Positions 1-5,787 of a stretch of DNA of 5,787 nt are shown piece after piece. The position numbers and the translations under genes were made by a program. The stretch's first letter is position 1. Each line of letters begins with the position of its first letter. This DNA is from Candidatus Poseidoniales archaeon. Its GTDB lineage: Archaea > Thermoplasmatota > Poseidoniia > Poseidoniales > Thalassarchaeaceae. The stretch covers positions 1 through 5,787 of the forward strand of contig JAPKEY010000099.1 in assembly GCA_028821815.1 (NCBI GenBank), in the 5' to 3' direction. Under the pieces are notes generated by a model, which saw only the letters and a program-made list of their open reading frames with translations, did not search any database and had not been told where the DNA came from.

Positions 1-2376
1 CACGCGTTGGCTACCGGAAATTGGGTCGGTGGCCGAAGTGGTGTCAGTCAATTGCTTGACCGCACAACATTCCTCTCGGCCCTGTCTCACATGCGCCGTG
101 TCACAAGCCCACTTGTGCGAAGCCAACCTCACTTTGAAGCTCGAGATTTGCACCCAACTCAATGGGGCAGACTTTGTCCCAACGAAACACCTGAAGGCCA
201 GAACTGTGGCCTGGTGAAGAACGCAGCCCAGATGATTGACGTTTCAGAAGCGGTTAGTGAGGTTGAAGTCAAAGATCTCCTCGAAGAACAAGATGTTGAA
301 CCGAATCCAAAGGGTTGGTCAGAGGGTGCACGCGTTCACGTAAACGGCGACATCTTCGGCCTTCACATGAATCCACATAAACTCGTTGAACATTTCAAGC
401 GAGGTCGTCGTCGTGGTGTGATTCGCCCAGAGGTTAGCATCCGTCACGATGCCCCCAACCGCGATATTTTCATCAATACCGACAAGGGTCGAATTCTCCG
501 ACCACTCCTTGTTCTAGATGGAGGAAGCATGGTTTTGTCGAAAGACAACTTAGATAGCCTCCGAAACCGCGAAATGTCCTTTGCAGATTTGACTAACAGA
601 GGTATTGTTGAGTGGGTCGACGCTGAAGAGGAAGAAGACCTCCTTGTTGCACCTCGTCCATATGATTTGCCACACGTTAGTCCCAAGCATGGTCGGCCGC
701 TCAATCCTGCAACGGTTGACTGGATCAACATGGGTGAGGAAGGCATCAAAAAGGCCAAACTACGTGCTGAAATCATCATGCCCAATGGCACCAAACTCAA
801 AGAGACGTTCAGCATCCCCCTGAATTATTATCAAGAGGATACCGACAAACTTCGCCGAAAGGAAAAGAAGACTGGCGATGTGTTGATTTACACTCACGTT
901 GAGATTGACCCACAACTGATTCTCGGGGTTTGCGCATCCCTTGTCCCGTATCCTGAGCACAACTCTACACCCCGTGTTACAGGTGGGACAGCCATGGTCA
1001 AGCAGTCGCTTGGATTGCCGTCAGCAAATGGCCGATTGAGACCAGATACTCGACAGCACATTCTACATTATACACAGAATTCAATGGTTGGAACTAGGGC
1101 AATGGAGGCAACCAACTTCATCCGCCGCCCAGCCGGTCAGAATTTTGTTGTCGCCATCCTCAGTCATCACGGCTACAATATGCAGGATGCAGTCATCATC
1201 AATCGCGGTAGTGTTGAGCGTGCCCTCGGTCGTTCGACATTCATACGCACATACAATGCAGAACGCAAGCGGTTCCCAGGTGGACAAGTTGATGAAATCG
1301 AAATCCCTGGTACTGGCCTCGATGAAGTCAAGGGTTTGAAATCCCCAGAATCCTATGCGCATCTTGAAACTGATGGATTGCCCACTCCGGAAACGGAAAT
1401 CAGCAGCAAGCCCGACGATCGAGACCGCGTCCCGCAAGTTCTGGTTGGAAAGACCAGTCCTCCTCGCTTCTTGGAGGAGACTCACGGTGCCTTCCTGCAG
1501 GCGCAGGAACGCCGTGAATCGAGCATGAACGTCCGGCACGGTGAAGGAGGTTTCGTCGACAATGTCTTCGTCACAGAATCTCTAGACTCAGGGCGTTTGG
1601 TCCGAATCACTCTGCGAACAAACCGTATTCCTGAACTAGGGGACAAGTTTGCTAGCCGACACGGTCAGAAAGGTGTCATCGGTCGTTTGGTCGACCCTGA
1701 AGATATGCCATTCACAGTCGATGGTGTAGTTCCGGACCTACTGATTAACCCACACGCGATTCCATCACGTATGACAGTCGCTCACATTCTCGAGATGATT
1801 GGTGGCAAGGTTGGCGCTATGGAAGGTCGCCTCATTGATGGTACTGCATTCAATGGTGAGAAGGAAGACAGCCTGAGGGAAGGCCTTCTTCGCAGTGGAT
1901 TTGCACATACTGGTCGTGAGGCGATGGTCAGCGGCGAGACTGGTGAAGAATTCCCCGCGCAAATTTTCGTCGGTGTGATTTACTACCAGAAGTTGCACCA
2001 CATGGTCAGCGGAAAGATCCACGCACGAAGCCGTGGACGAGTTCAAATCCTCACGCGTCAACCAACAGAAGGTCGTGCACGGCAGGGTGGTCTTCGATTC
2101 GGTGAAATGGAAAGAGACTGCCTCATCGCTCACGGTGCCTCGATGGTCATCAAGGATCGTCTATTGGATGAATCGGATGGATGGGAACTTTTCGTTTGTG
2201 CGGAAAGTGGCCACATCGCTTTCTGGGATTGGCGTAAACGATGTTACGTGAGTCCAATACACGGGGACAAGGCGGAAGTCTTCCCTGTATCAACATCATA
2301 TGCATTCAAGCTACTCCTGGATGAGATGAAATCACTTGGAGTGGCAATGAGACTTGAACTGGAGGACCGAAGATGA
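1..2376 (+). CDS. rpoB: DNA-directed RNA polymerase subunit B, 5'-truncated by the window edge
   Basis: Second-largest subunit of archaeal RNA polymerase (Rpb2 / bacterial beta homologue); with A'/A'' it forms the catalytic cleft. Frame 1 is open from base 1 and begins HALATGNWVGG, an internal motif. A TTG at 7 is therefore not the start, and roughly 400 N-terminal residues lie upstream. 791 residues are visible. In window residue numbers: RLCPNETPEG near 55-65; the EIDP segment from 301; PYPEHN; the catalytic-face motif GYNMQDAVIIN (391-401, with Asp396); GKTSPPRFLEE (about 483-493); the GDKFASRHGQKG lysine loop (about 548-559); IYYQKLHHM; RQPTEGRA; and a C-terminal clamp segment ending in PIHGDK. 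Odd points: an extra segment at about 231-297, Gln395 in place of the usual Glu, and Ser736/Ser751 where zinc-binding Cys is expected. The gene is not split into B''/B'. Its TGA overlaps the rpoA1 ATG. The family assignment is certain from sequence. Confidence 0.98.
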   Translation, partial: HALATGNWVGGRSGVSQLLDRTTFLSALSHMRRVTSPLVRSQPHFEARDLHPTQWGRLCPNETPEGQNCGLVKNAAQMIDVSEAVSEVEVKDLLEEQDVEPNPKGWSEGARVHVNGDIFGLHMNPHKLVEHFKRGRRRGVIRPEVSIRHDAPNRDIFINTDKGRILRPLLVLDGGSMVLSKDNLDSLRNREMSFADLTNRGIVEWVDAEEEEDLLVAPRPYDLPHVSPKHGRPLNPATVDWINMGEEGIKKAKLRAEIIMPNGTKLKETFSIPLNYYQEDTDKLRRKEKKTGDVLIYTHVEIDPQLILGVCASLVPYPEHNSTPRVTGGTAMVKQSLGLPSANGRLRPDTRQHILHYTQNSMVGTRAMEATNFIRRPAGQNFVVAILSHHGYNMQDAVIINRGSVERALGRSTFIRTYNAERKRFPGGQVDEIEIPGTGLDEVKGLKSPESYAHLETDGLPTPETEISSKPDDRDRVPQVLVGKTSPPRFLEETHGAFLQAQERRESSMNVRHGEGGFVDNVFVTESLDSGRLVRITLRTNRIPELGDKFASRHGQKGVIGRLVDPEDMPFTVDGVVPDLLINPHAIPSRMTVAHILEMIGGKVGAMEGRLIDGTAFNGEKEDSLREGLLRSGFAHTGREAMVSGETGEEFPAQIFVGVIYYQKLHHMVSGKIHARSRGRVQILTRQPTEGRARQGGLRFGEMERDCLIAHGASMVIKDRLLDESDGWELFVCAESGHIAFWDWRKRCYVSPIHGDKAEVFPVSTSYAFKLLLDEMKSLGVAMRLELEDRR
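691..891 (+). other. Extra segment of about 67 residues inside subunit B
   Basis: Between the acidic run AEEEEDLLVA with the following YDLPHVSPKH and the conserved THVEIDP, typical archaeal B subunits as I remember them have almost nothing extra (the pattern is close to EDLTPEHTHLEI). Here about 67 residues intervene, starting GRPLNPATVDW and ending in a basic stretch (KLRRKEKKTG) before DVLIY. The middle (AEIIMPNGTKLKETFSIPL) looks like beta-hairpin material. The boundaries are approximate because they come from a mental alignment. Reading frame and base composition match the flanks, so this looks like an in-frame lineage-specific insertion and not an error. It has no intein junction residues. 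Confidence 0.6.
2197..2262 (+). other. Altered C-terminal zinc site of subunit B
   Basis: Archaeal and eukaryotic B subunits usually carry a C-terminal Zn site of the form CxxC...CxxC/H just before GDK. Here the first pair reads C-A-E-S (Cys733, Ser736) and the second reads S-P-I-H (Ser751, His754). Both serines use AGT, one base from TGT. His738 and Cys748 lie nearby, so a re-registered site (Cys733, His738, Cys748, His754) is possible but unproven. Residue numbers count from base 1 of the window. Confidence 0.75.
2361..2365 (+). promoter_or_regulatory. Shine-Dalgarno sequence for rpoA1
   Basis: GGAGG sits inside the last codons of rpoB, seven bases before the rpoA1 ATG at 2373. It fixes that ATG as the start and, with the ATGA overlap, points to coupled translation of B and A'. 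Confidence 0.85.
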
Positions 2377-5300
2377 ACCGAGACGTTGCAACCATTCCGA
2401 AGCGCATTGCTTCCATCAAATTCAGTTTGATGGATCCGACTGAAATCCGTAAGATGTCAGCTGTCGAAGTCAAGACTGCAGACACTTACAAGGATGATGG
2501 ACACGCATACAGACAAGGTTTGATGGACAACCGCATGGGTGTCATTGAGCCTGGTGTACGCTGCGAAACTTGTGGTAACAAGCACGATGTTTGTCCCAGT
2601 CACTTTGGCCATATCCAACTTGAACTTCCAGTAGTTCACATTGGATTCACAGCTCTGTTGAAAACCGCACTCAAGGCGACCTGCAATACCTGCAGTAGAA
2701 TCCTTCTTCACGAGAAAGAAGGGACTCACCCCATCGACCCCGAGAAATCTGAACAGGACTTCTATCGACACCGTGTATACGATGTCATTCAGAAGCATGG
2801 TGTTGGTTCAACAGAATTCAAGAAGATGATCAAAATCATCGTCAAAGAATGTGCTAGTTTGAAACGCAGTGTTTGTATGCACTGTCAATCAGAGCAGGGC
2901 AAGATTCAACTTGACAAACCCACCACTTTCAAGGAGATCATGCAGGCGAAAGCAGGCCAATCCAAGGTCGAGAAAAAGTTGAATGCTCGTGATATCCGTG
3001 AATGGCTGGAGCGCATTCCTGATGAGGATTTGATTTTCATTGGCATGGCTTATGATTCAAGTCGCCCTGAATGGGTGATTATGCGTGTTCTTCCAGTTCC
3101 ACCCATTACCGTTCGCCCTTCGATTACATTGGATAGTGGTGACCGTAGTGAGGATGACCTTACCCACAAACTAGTGGATGTATTACGAATCAATCAACGA
3201 CTACGGGAAAACCGTGACTCCGGGGCTCCACAACTTATTGTTGAGGATTTGTGGGAACTGTTGCAGTATCACATTACAACATATTTCGACAATCAAACTG
3301 CAGGAATCCCTCCTGCCCGTCATCGCTCAGGTCGACCATTGAAGACTTTGACTCAAAGACTCAAAGGCAAGGAAGGGCGATTCCGCAGTAACCTGTCGGG
3401 GAAGCGTGTCAATTTTTGTGCCCGAACAGTCATCAGCCCGGATCCAAACCTTGGCATCAATGCCGTTGGTGTACCAACTCAATCCGCCAAAGAATTGACT
3501 GTACCAATTCGTGTCACAGGTCGAAACCGTGAACAGTTGCGTCAGATGATTTTGCGTGGACCTGATATCCACCCTGGCGTCAATTACATTGTGCGTGGAG
3601 ATACACATCGTGTTCGTATCACCGGTCGTACCAAGTTCATGTGGTCCGGTTTCCGTTGTCACAACCCTGAATGTCATTCTGGTGACGTTGAGAGAGATGA
3701 GCCCTATCCAGGTCTTCGTTCAGACCTCAATGAGGTATTACCTGCGCCAAACGTCCTACCTGGCATGGAAATCGAGGAAGAAATCAGTCGTGTTGATGGT
3801 GATACAGAGACAAAGTGGATTCCATCCCTCGACCCTACCCTTGCAAACCTCCGTGGAGAGGATAGCAATGGAAAGCCCCTCGAATATGGAGACCCTCGTG
3901 GGATTATCCATCAACGATGGGTATTCGAGCGAGAGAATCCGGGGCAAGCATTCCCTACTGAATTAGATGTTCGTTGCCCGCATTGCGGTAGCCCTGAAAT
4001 TTCAGAGGACATTCGCAGTAAGGTCGAAGATCGCCTTGCTACCATCGACCTCGACGGGAACCCAAAGCCGGGTATGATTGTTGAGAGGCACTTAATCGAT
4101 GGTGACGTTGCAATTTTCAACAGACAACCGTCTCTACACCGCATGTCGATGATGGTTCACGAAGTTCGGGTGATGGAAGGAAAAACATTCCGATTCAATC
4201 TCGCAGTTTGTACACCGTACAACGCTGATTTCGATGGTGACGAAATGAACCTTCACGTAATTCAATCTGAAGAGGCACGAGCAGAGGCGAAAATTCTCAT
4301 GCGTGTTCAAGAACACATCATTACACCACGCTATGGTGGTTCTGTAATCGGTGGAATTCACGATCATATCTCGGGAGCCTATCTGCTAAGTCACGACAAC
4401 CCATTCGTATCCAAGACGATTGCACTTGAAGTTCTCGGCCAGATTGGCTGGTCAGGAGAGTTGCCCAAGGAGAGTGTAGTAGATGGGGTCGCCGGATTCT
4501 ATGGTCTTGAGTTGTTCAGTCTGATTGTACCTGAAGGGTTCAATCTGCGATATACGAGCCGTAGCCAAGATGAGGTAATAGTCGAATCAGGTCAGGTTCT
4601 TTGTGGAACTCTTGACAAGCGCGCTATCGGTGCAGAGGACGGACGTCTTCTAGATGCAGTTGTTCAAACTCATGGAACAACTGTTGGAGCAAAGTTCCTC
4701 AATGACATGACTAAACTCACCATTGGAGTTTGTACTTCAATGGGCTTTACAACTGGAATTGATGACGAAGATCTTCCTGCAGAAGCCCGTGAATTGATTA
4801 CTTTGCGTAACGCTGAAGCTAGTGAAGCCGTTGATGCTGAACTGGAGAAGTTCGGTACTGATGGGCGTAAGTATGAAACTCGCCCTGGTCGCACTCCTCT
4901 GGAAACACTGGAAGAGAATATCCTTCAAATTCTGGATCAGTGTAAGGCTGAGACTGGAACGGTGGCTAAGGAAGCACTTTTGGACACTAACCCTGCAGTC
5001 ATGATGGCCGTCTCGGGTGCCCGTGGTTCAATGGATAACTTGGCCATGATGGCAGGTTCTATTGGTCAACCAAAGGTTCGTGGTAAGCGTCTTGAACGTG
5101 GCTACAATGATCGTGTATTGTCTCATTTCCGTCGCGGTGTAAAGGGTGCGAAAGAGAAAGGTTTCGTCGCGTCTTCCTTCAAGCGTGGTCTAGAGCCCAC
5201 AGAGTTCTTCATGCTCTCTGTATCAGGTCGCGAATCTCTCGTCGATACTGCGGTTCGAACTAGCAAGTCCGGTTACATGCAACGCCGTCTGATCAATGCG

Positions 5301-5471
5301 ATGGATGACCTCAAGGTTTGGGACGATGGACAACATTCAGTGCGCAACACAGCAAACCGAATTATCCAATTCCAATATGGTGAAGATGGTGTGGACCCCT
5401 GCAGATCACTGAAGGGAGAACCAATCAACGTCGACCAAATTTTGGATGATGTTATCGGAGGTGGTAACTGA
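2373..5471 (+). CDS. rpoA1: DNA-directed RNA polymerase subunit A' (Rpo1N)
   Basis: N-terminal half of the archaeal largest subunit (Rpb1 / beta' homologue), carrying the catalytic metal site; complete, 1032 residues. Features in order: clamp core with Zn site Cys64, Cys67, Cys74, His77; second Zn site Cys104, Cys107 with Cys168, Cys171 (Cys160 is an extra nearby cysteine); the lid/switch region GKEGRFRSNLSGKRVNF with ARTVISPDPNLG (about 330-360); the dock region ending HPGVNYIV; an inserted segment at about 421-553; RQPSLHR (584-590); the catalytic NADFDGD (617-623; Asp619, Asp621, Asp623); the SGARGS funnel motif; and the bridge helix (about 942-970). It ends shortly after QYGEDGVDP, the normal A' terminus, so A'' is a separate gene. 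Without the insertion it would be about 900 residues, the usual archaeal size. The ATG is set by an SD seven bases upstream and overlaps the rpoB stop. Odd points: the insertion, and an unusual bridge-helix start (MLSVSGRES). Confidence 0.98.
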   Translation: MNRDVATIPKRIASIKFSLMDPTEIRKMSAVEVKTADTYKDDGHAYRQGLMDNRMGVIEPGVRCETCGNKHDVCPSHFGHIQLELPVVHIGFTALLKTALKATCNTCSRILLHEKEGTHPIDPEKSEQDFYRHRVYDVIQKHGVGSTEFKKMIKIIVKECASLKRSVCMHCQSEQGKIQLDKPTTFKEIMQAKAGQSKVEKKLNARDIREWLERIPDEDLIFIGMAYDSSRPEWVIMRVLPVPPITVRPSITLDSGDRSEDDLTHKLVDVLRINQRLRENRDSGAPQLIVEDLWELLQYHITTYFDNQTAGIPPARHRSGRPLKTLTQRLKGKEGRFRSNLSGKRVNFCARTVISPDPNLGINAVGVPTQSAKELTVPIRVTGRNREQLRQMILRGPDIHPGVNYIVRGDTHRVRITGRTKFMWSGFRCHNPECHSGDVERDEPYPGLRSDLNEVLPAPNVLPGMEIEEEISRVDGDTETKWIPSLDPTLANLRGEDSNGKPLEYGDPRGIIHQRWVFERENPGQAFPTELDVRCPHCGSPEISEDIRSKVEDRLATIDLDGNPKPGMIVERHLIDGDVAIFNRQPSLHRMSMMVHEVRVMEGKTFRFNLAVCTPYNADFDGDEMNLHVIQSEEARAEAKILMRVQEHIITPRYGGSVIGGIHDHISGAYLLSHDNPFVSKTIALEVLGQIGWSGELPKESVVDGVAGFYGLELFSLIVPEGFNLRYTSRSQDEVIVESGQVLCGTLDKRAIGAEDGRLLDAVVQTHGTTVGAKFLNDMTKLTIGVCTSMGFTTGIDDEDLPAEARELITLRNAEASEAVDAELEKFGTDGRKYETRPGRTPLETLEENILQILDQCKAETGTVAKEALLDTNPAVMMAVSGARGSMDNLAMMAGSIGQPKVRGKRLERGYNDRVLSHFRRGVKGAKEKGFVASSFKRGLEPTEFFMLSVSGRESLVDTAVRTSKSGYMQRRLINAMDDLKVWDDGQHSVRNTANRIIQFQYGEDGVDPCRSLKGEPINVDQILDDVIGGGN
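3633..4031 (+). other. Extra segment of about 133 residues with two Cys pairs in the A' dock region
   Basis: In other archaeal A' and in Rpb1, HPGxNYVIR...RITxR is followed within about 20 residues by GWxVERHLIDGD. Here, after VRITGR (residue 420), about 133 residues come before DRLATIDLDGNPKPGMIVERH. The segment has a Cys pair at each end: Cys429/Cys434 (CHNPEC) and Cys535/Cys538 (CPHCG). An acidic, Pro/Gly-rich middle lies between them, with WIPSLDPTLANLRG and HQRWVFEREN. This spacing fits a zinc ribbon whose two knuckles are joined by a long loop. Zinc binding is inferred. Boundaries are good to a few residues. Confidence 0.75.
5457..5463 (+). promoter_or_regulatory. Shine-Dalgarno sequence for the third gene
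   Basis: GGAGGTG, encoded by the Gly-Gly codons near the A' C-terminus (IGGGN), matches the core anti-SD complement. It lies seven bases before the ATG at 5471, the same spacing as at rpoA1. It supports the TGATG stop/start overlap as a real start. Confidence 0.85.
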
Positions 5472-5787
5472 TGGTAGTCAAGTCAGCAACAAAGAAGAAA
5501 CTCATGGACATGGGTATTCAAGAGGAATTCGCGCACAAACTTGCAGATGACCGTAAGTGGGATGATGTGAAGATTCTCACACCTGGTGAAATTGCTCAAA
5601 TTTGTGGCCTCGCATCTGATGAGGCAACAGCGATTCATAGTACCTTAATCGCATTTGGAAAATCGGGCGGCCCCGATTCAAATAATGCGACTACAACAGT
5701 CGTACGTCGTAAGAAACTCGTTCGCCGTGGCAAAAAAACAGAACTCGCGCTGCAGCACTACGATGCCGAATCAAAAATTGCTGACCT
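5471..5787 (+). CDS. rpoA2: Probable RNA polymerase subunit A'' with an N-terminal HhH-like extension (3'-truncated)
   Basis: The reading frame opens at ATG 5471, overlapping the rpoA1 stop by one base, and stays open for 105 codons to the window edge. It begins MVVKSATKKK. Residues about 11-64 resemble a tandem helix-hairpin-helix / Rad51-N-like fold: LMDMGIQEEFAHKLADD, then WDDVKILTPGEIAQICGL, then SDEATAIHSTLIAF. A Gly/Ser/Asn/Thr-rich linker follows (about 63-76), then a strongly basic stretch (VVRRKKLVRRGKK, 77-89). In archaea rpoA2 follows rpoA1 almost without exception, and A'' is needed to complete the largest subunit, so position argues for A''. No diagnostic A'' motif (such as GEAVGIIAAQSIGEPGTQ) falls within the visible part. 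The symbol therefore rests on synteny alone. The alternative is a small separate HhH/basic nucleic-acid-binding protein inserted before rpoA2. Confidence 0.6.
   Translation, partial: MVVKSATKKKLMDMGIQEEFAHKLADDRKWDDVKILTPGEIAQICGLASDEATAIHSTLIAFGKSGGPDSNNATTTVVRRKKLVRRGKKTELALQHYDAESKIAD
5501..5662 (+). other. Putative helix-hairpin-helix domain at the start of the third gene
   Basis: The pattern is hydrophobic-MGI-x2-E-x2-A-x-L-A, then a short helix ending in ILTPGEIAQICGL, then a hairpin Gly-Leu followed by an Ala-rich helix. It matches the general shape of HhH domains in Rad51-N and NusA-C-like proteins, which bind nucleic acid without sequence specificity. The call rests on pattern recognition only. 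Confidence 0.5.

Noticed and set aside
7..9. TTG as a start codon for the first gene
   Set aside because: The frame is open upstream to base 1, and the residues around it (HALATGNW) are an internal conserved motif of subunit B; the true start is outside the window.
444..815. Minus-strand open frame of 123 codons inside rpoB
   Set aside because: Low-complexity Ser/Arg-rich product typical of an antisense shadow; no ribosome binding site or family resemblance.
1081..1539. Minus-strand open frame of 152 codons inside rpoB
   Set aside because: It lies wholly opposite conserved rpoB sequence, has no recognisable domain, and is explained by codon structure of the sense gene.
3556..3966. Plus-strand out-of-frame open frame of 136 codons inside rpoA1
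   Set aside because: It overlaps conserved A' coding sequence in another frame and shows no domain or initiation signal.
3633..4031. Intein in A'
   Set aside because: The segment is too short for a normal intein and has no Cys/Ser start or His-Asn-Cys/Ser/Thr end at its boundaries; the flanking region is intact in frame.

Overview
The window lies entirely inside an archaeal RNA polymerase operon, all on the + strand. It holds the 3' two-thirds of rpoB (subunit B), a complete rpoA1 (subunit A', the N-terminal half of the largest subunit) and the first 105 codons of a third gene in the place where rpoA2 (subunit A'') normally sits. The archaeal assignment rests on the split largest subunit: the A' reading frame ends just past the bridge helix, at the usual A'/A'' break. 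It also rests on the archaeal wording of motifs such as ATGNWVGG, GKTSPPRFLEE and NADFDGD. Subunit B is not split at the point used by methanogens, Archaeoglobus and haloarchaea. Together with the mid-range GC content (my rough impression), this suggests a Thermoplasmatota-like lineage, possibly marine (Poseidoniales, Marine Group II). That placement is an inference, not shown by the sequence.

Layout: rpoB occupies 1-2376 with its start outside the window. rpoA1 (2373-5471) overlaps it by ATGA. The third gene (5471 onward, cut by the window end) overlaps rpoA1 by one base in TGATG. Each downstream start has a strong Shine-Dalgarno sequence inside the end of the preceding gene, seven bases from the ATG, so the subunits look co-transcribed and translationally coupled. 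There is no intergenic space, and I see no promoter, terminator, RNA gene, repeat or mobile element.

B and A' together form the catalytic core: A' supplies the three metal-binding aspartates, B supplies the opposing acidic and basic residues, and A'' would supply the trigger loop and the rest of the jaw. The core is conserved but carries departures that deserve attention. These are an extra segment of about 130 residues with two cysteine pairs in the A' dock region, an extra segment of about 67 residues in B, loss of two of the four canonical cysteine/histidine zinc ligands at the B C-terminus, Glu-to-Gln at a near-invariant active-site position of B, and an altered start of the bridge helix. 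The third gene opens with what looks like a helix-hairpin-helix domain and a basic linker rather than the usual short A'' N-terminus. I see no new stand-alone system; the interest lies in these lineage-specific changes to RNA polymerase.
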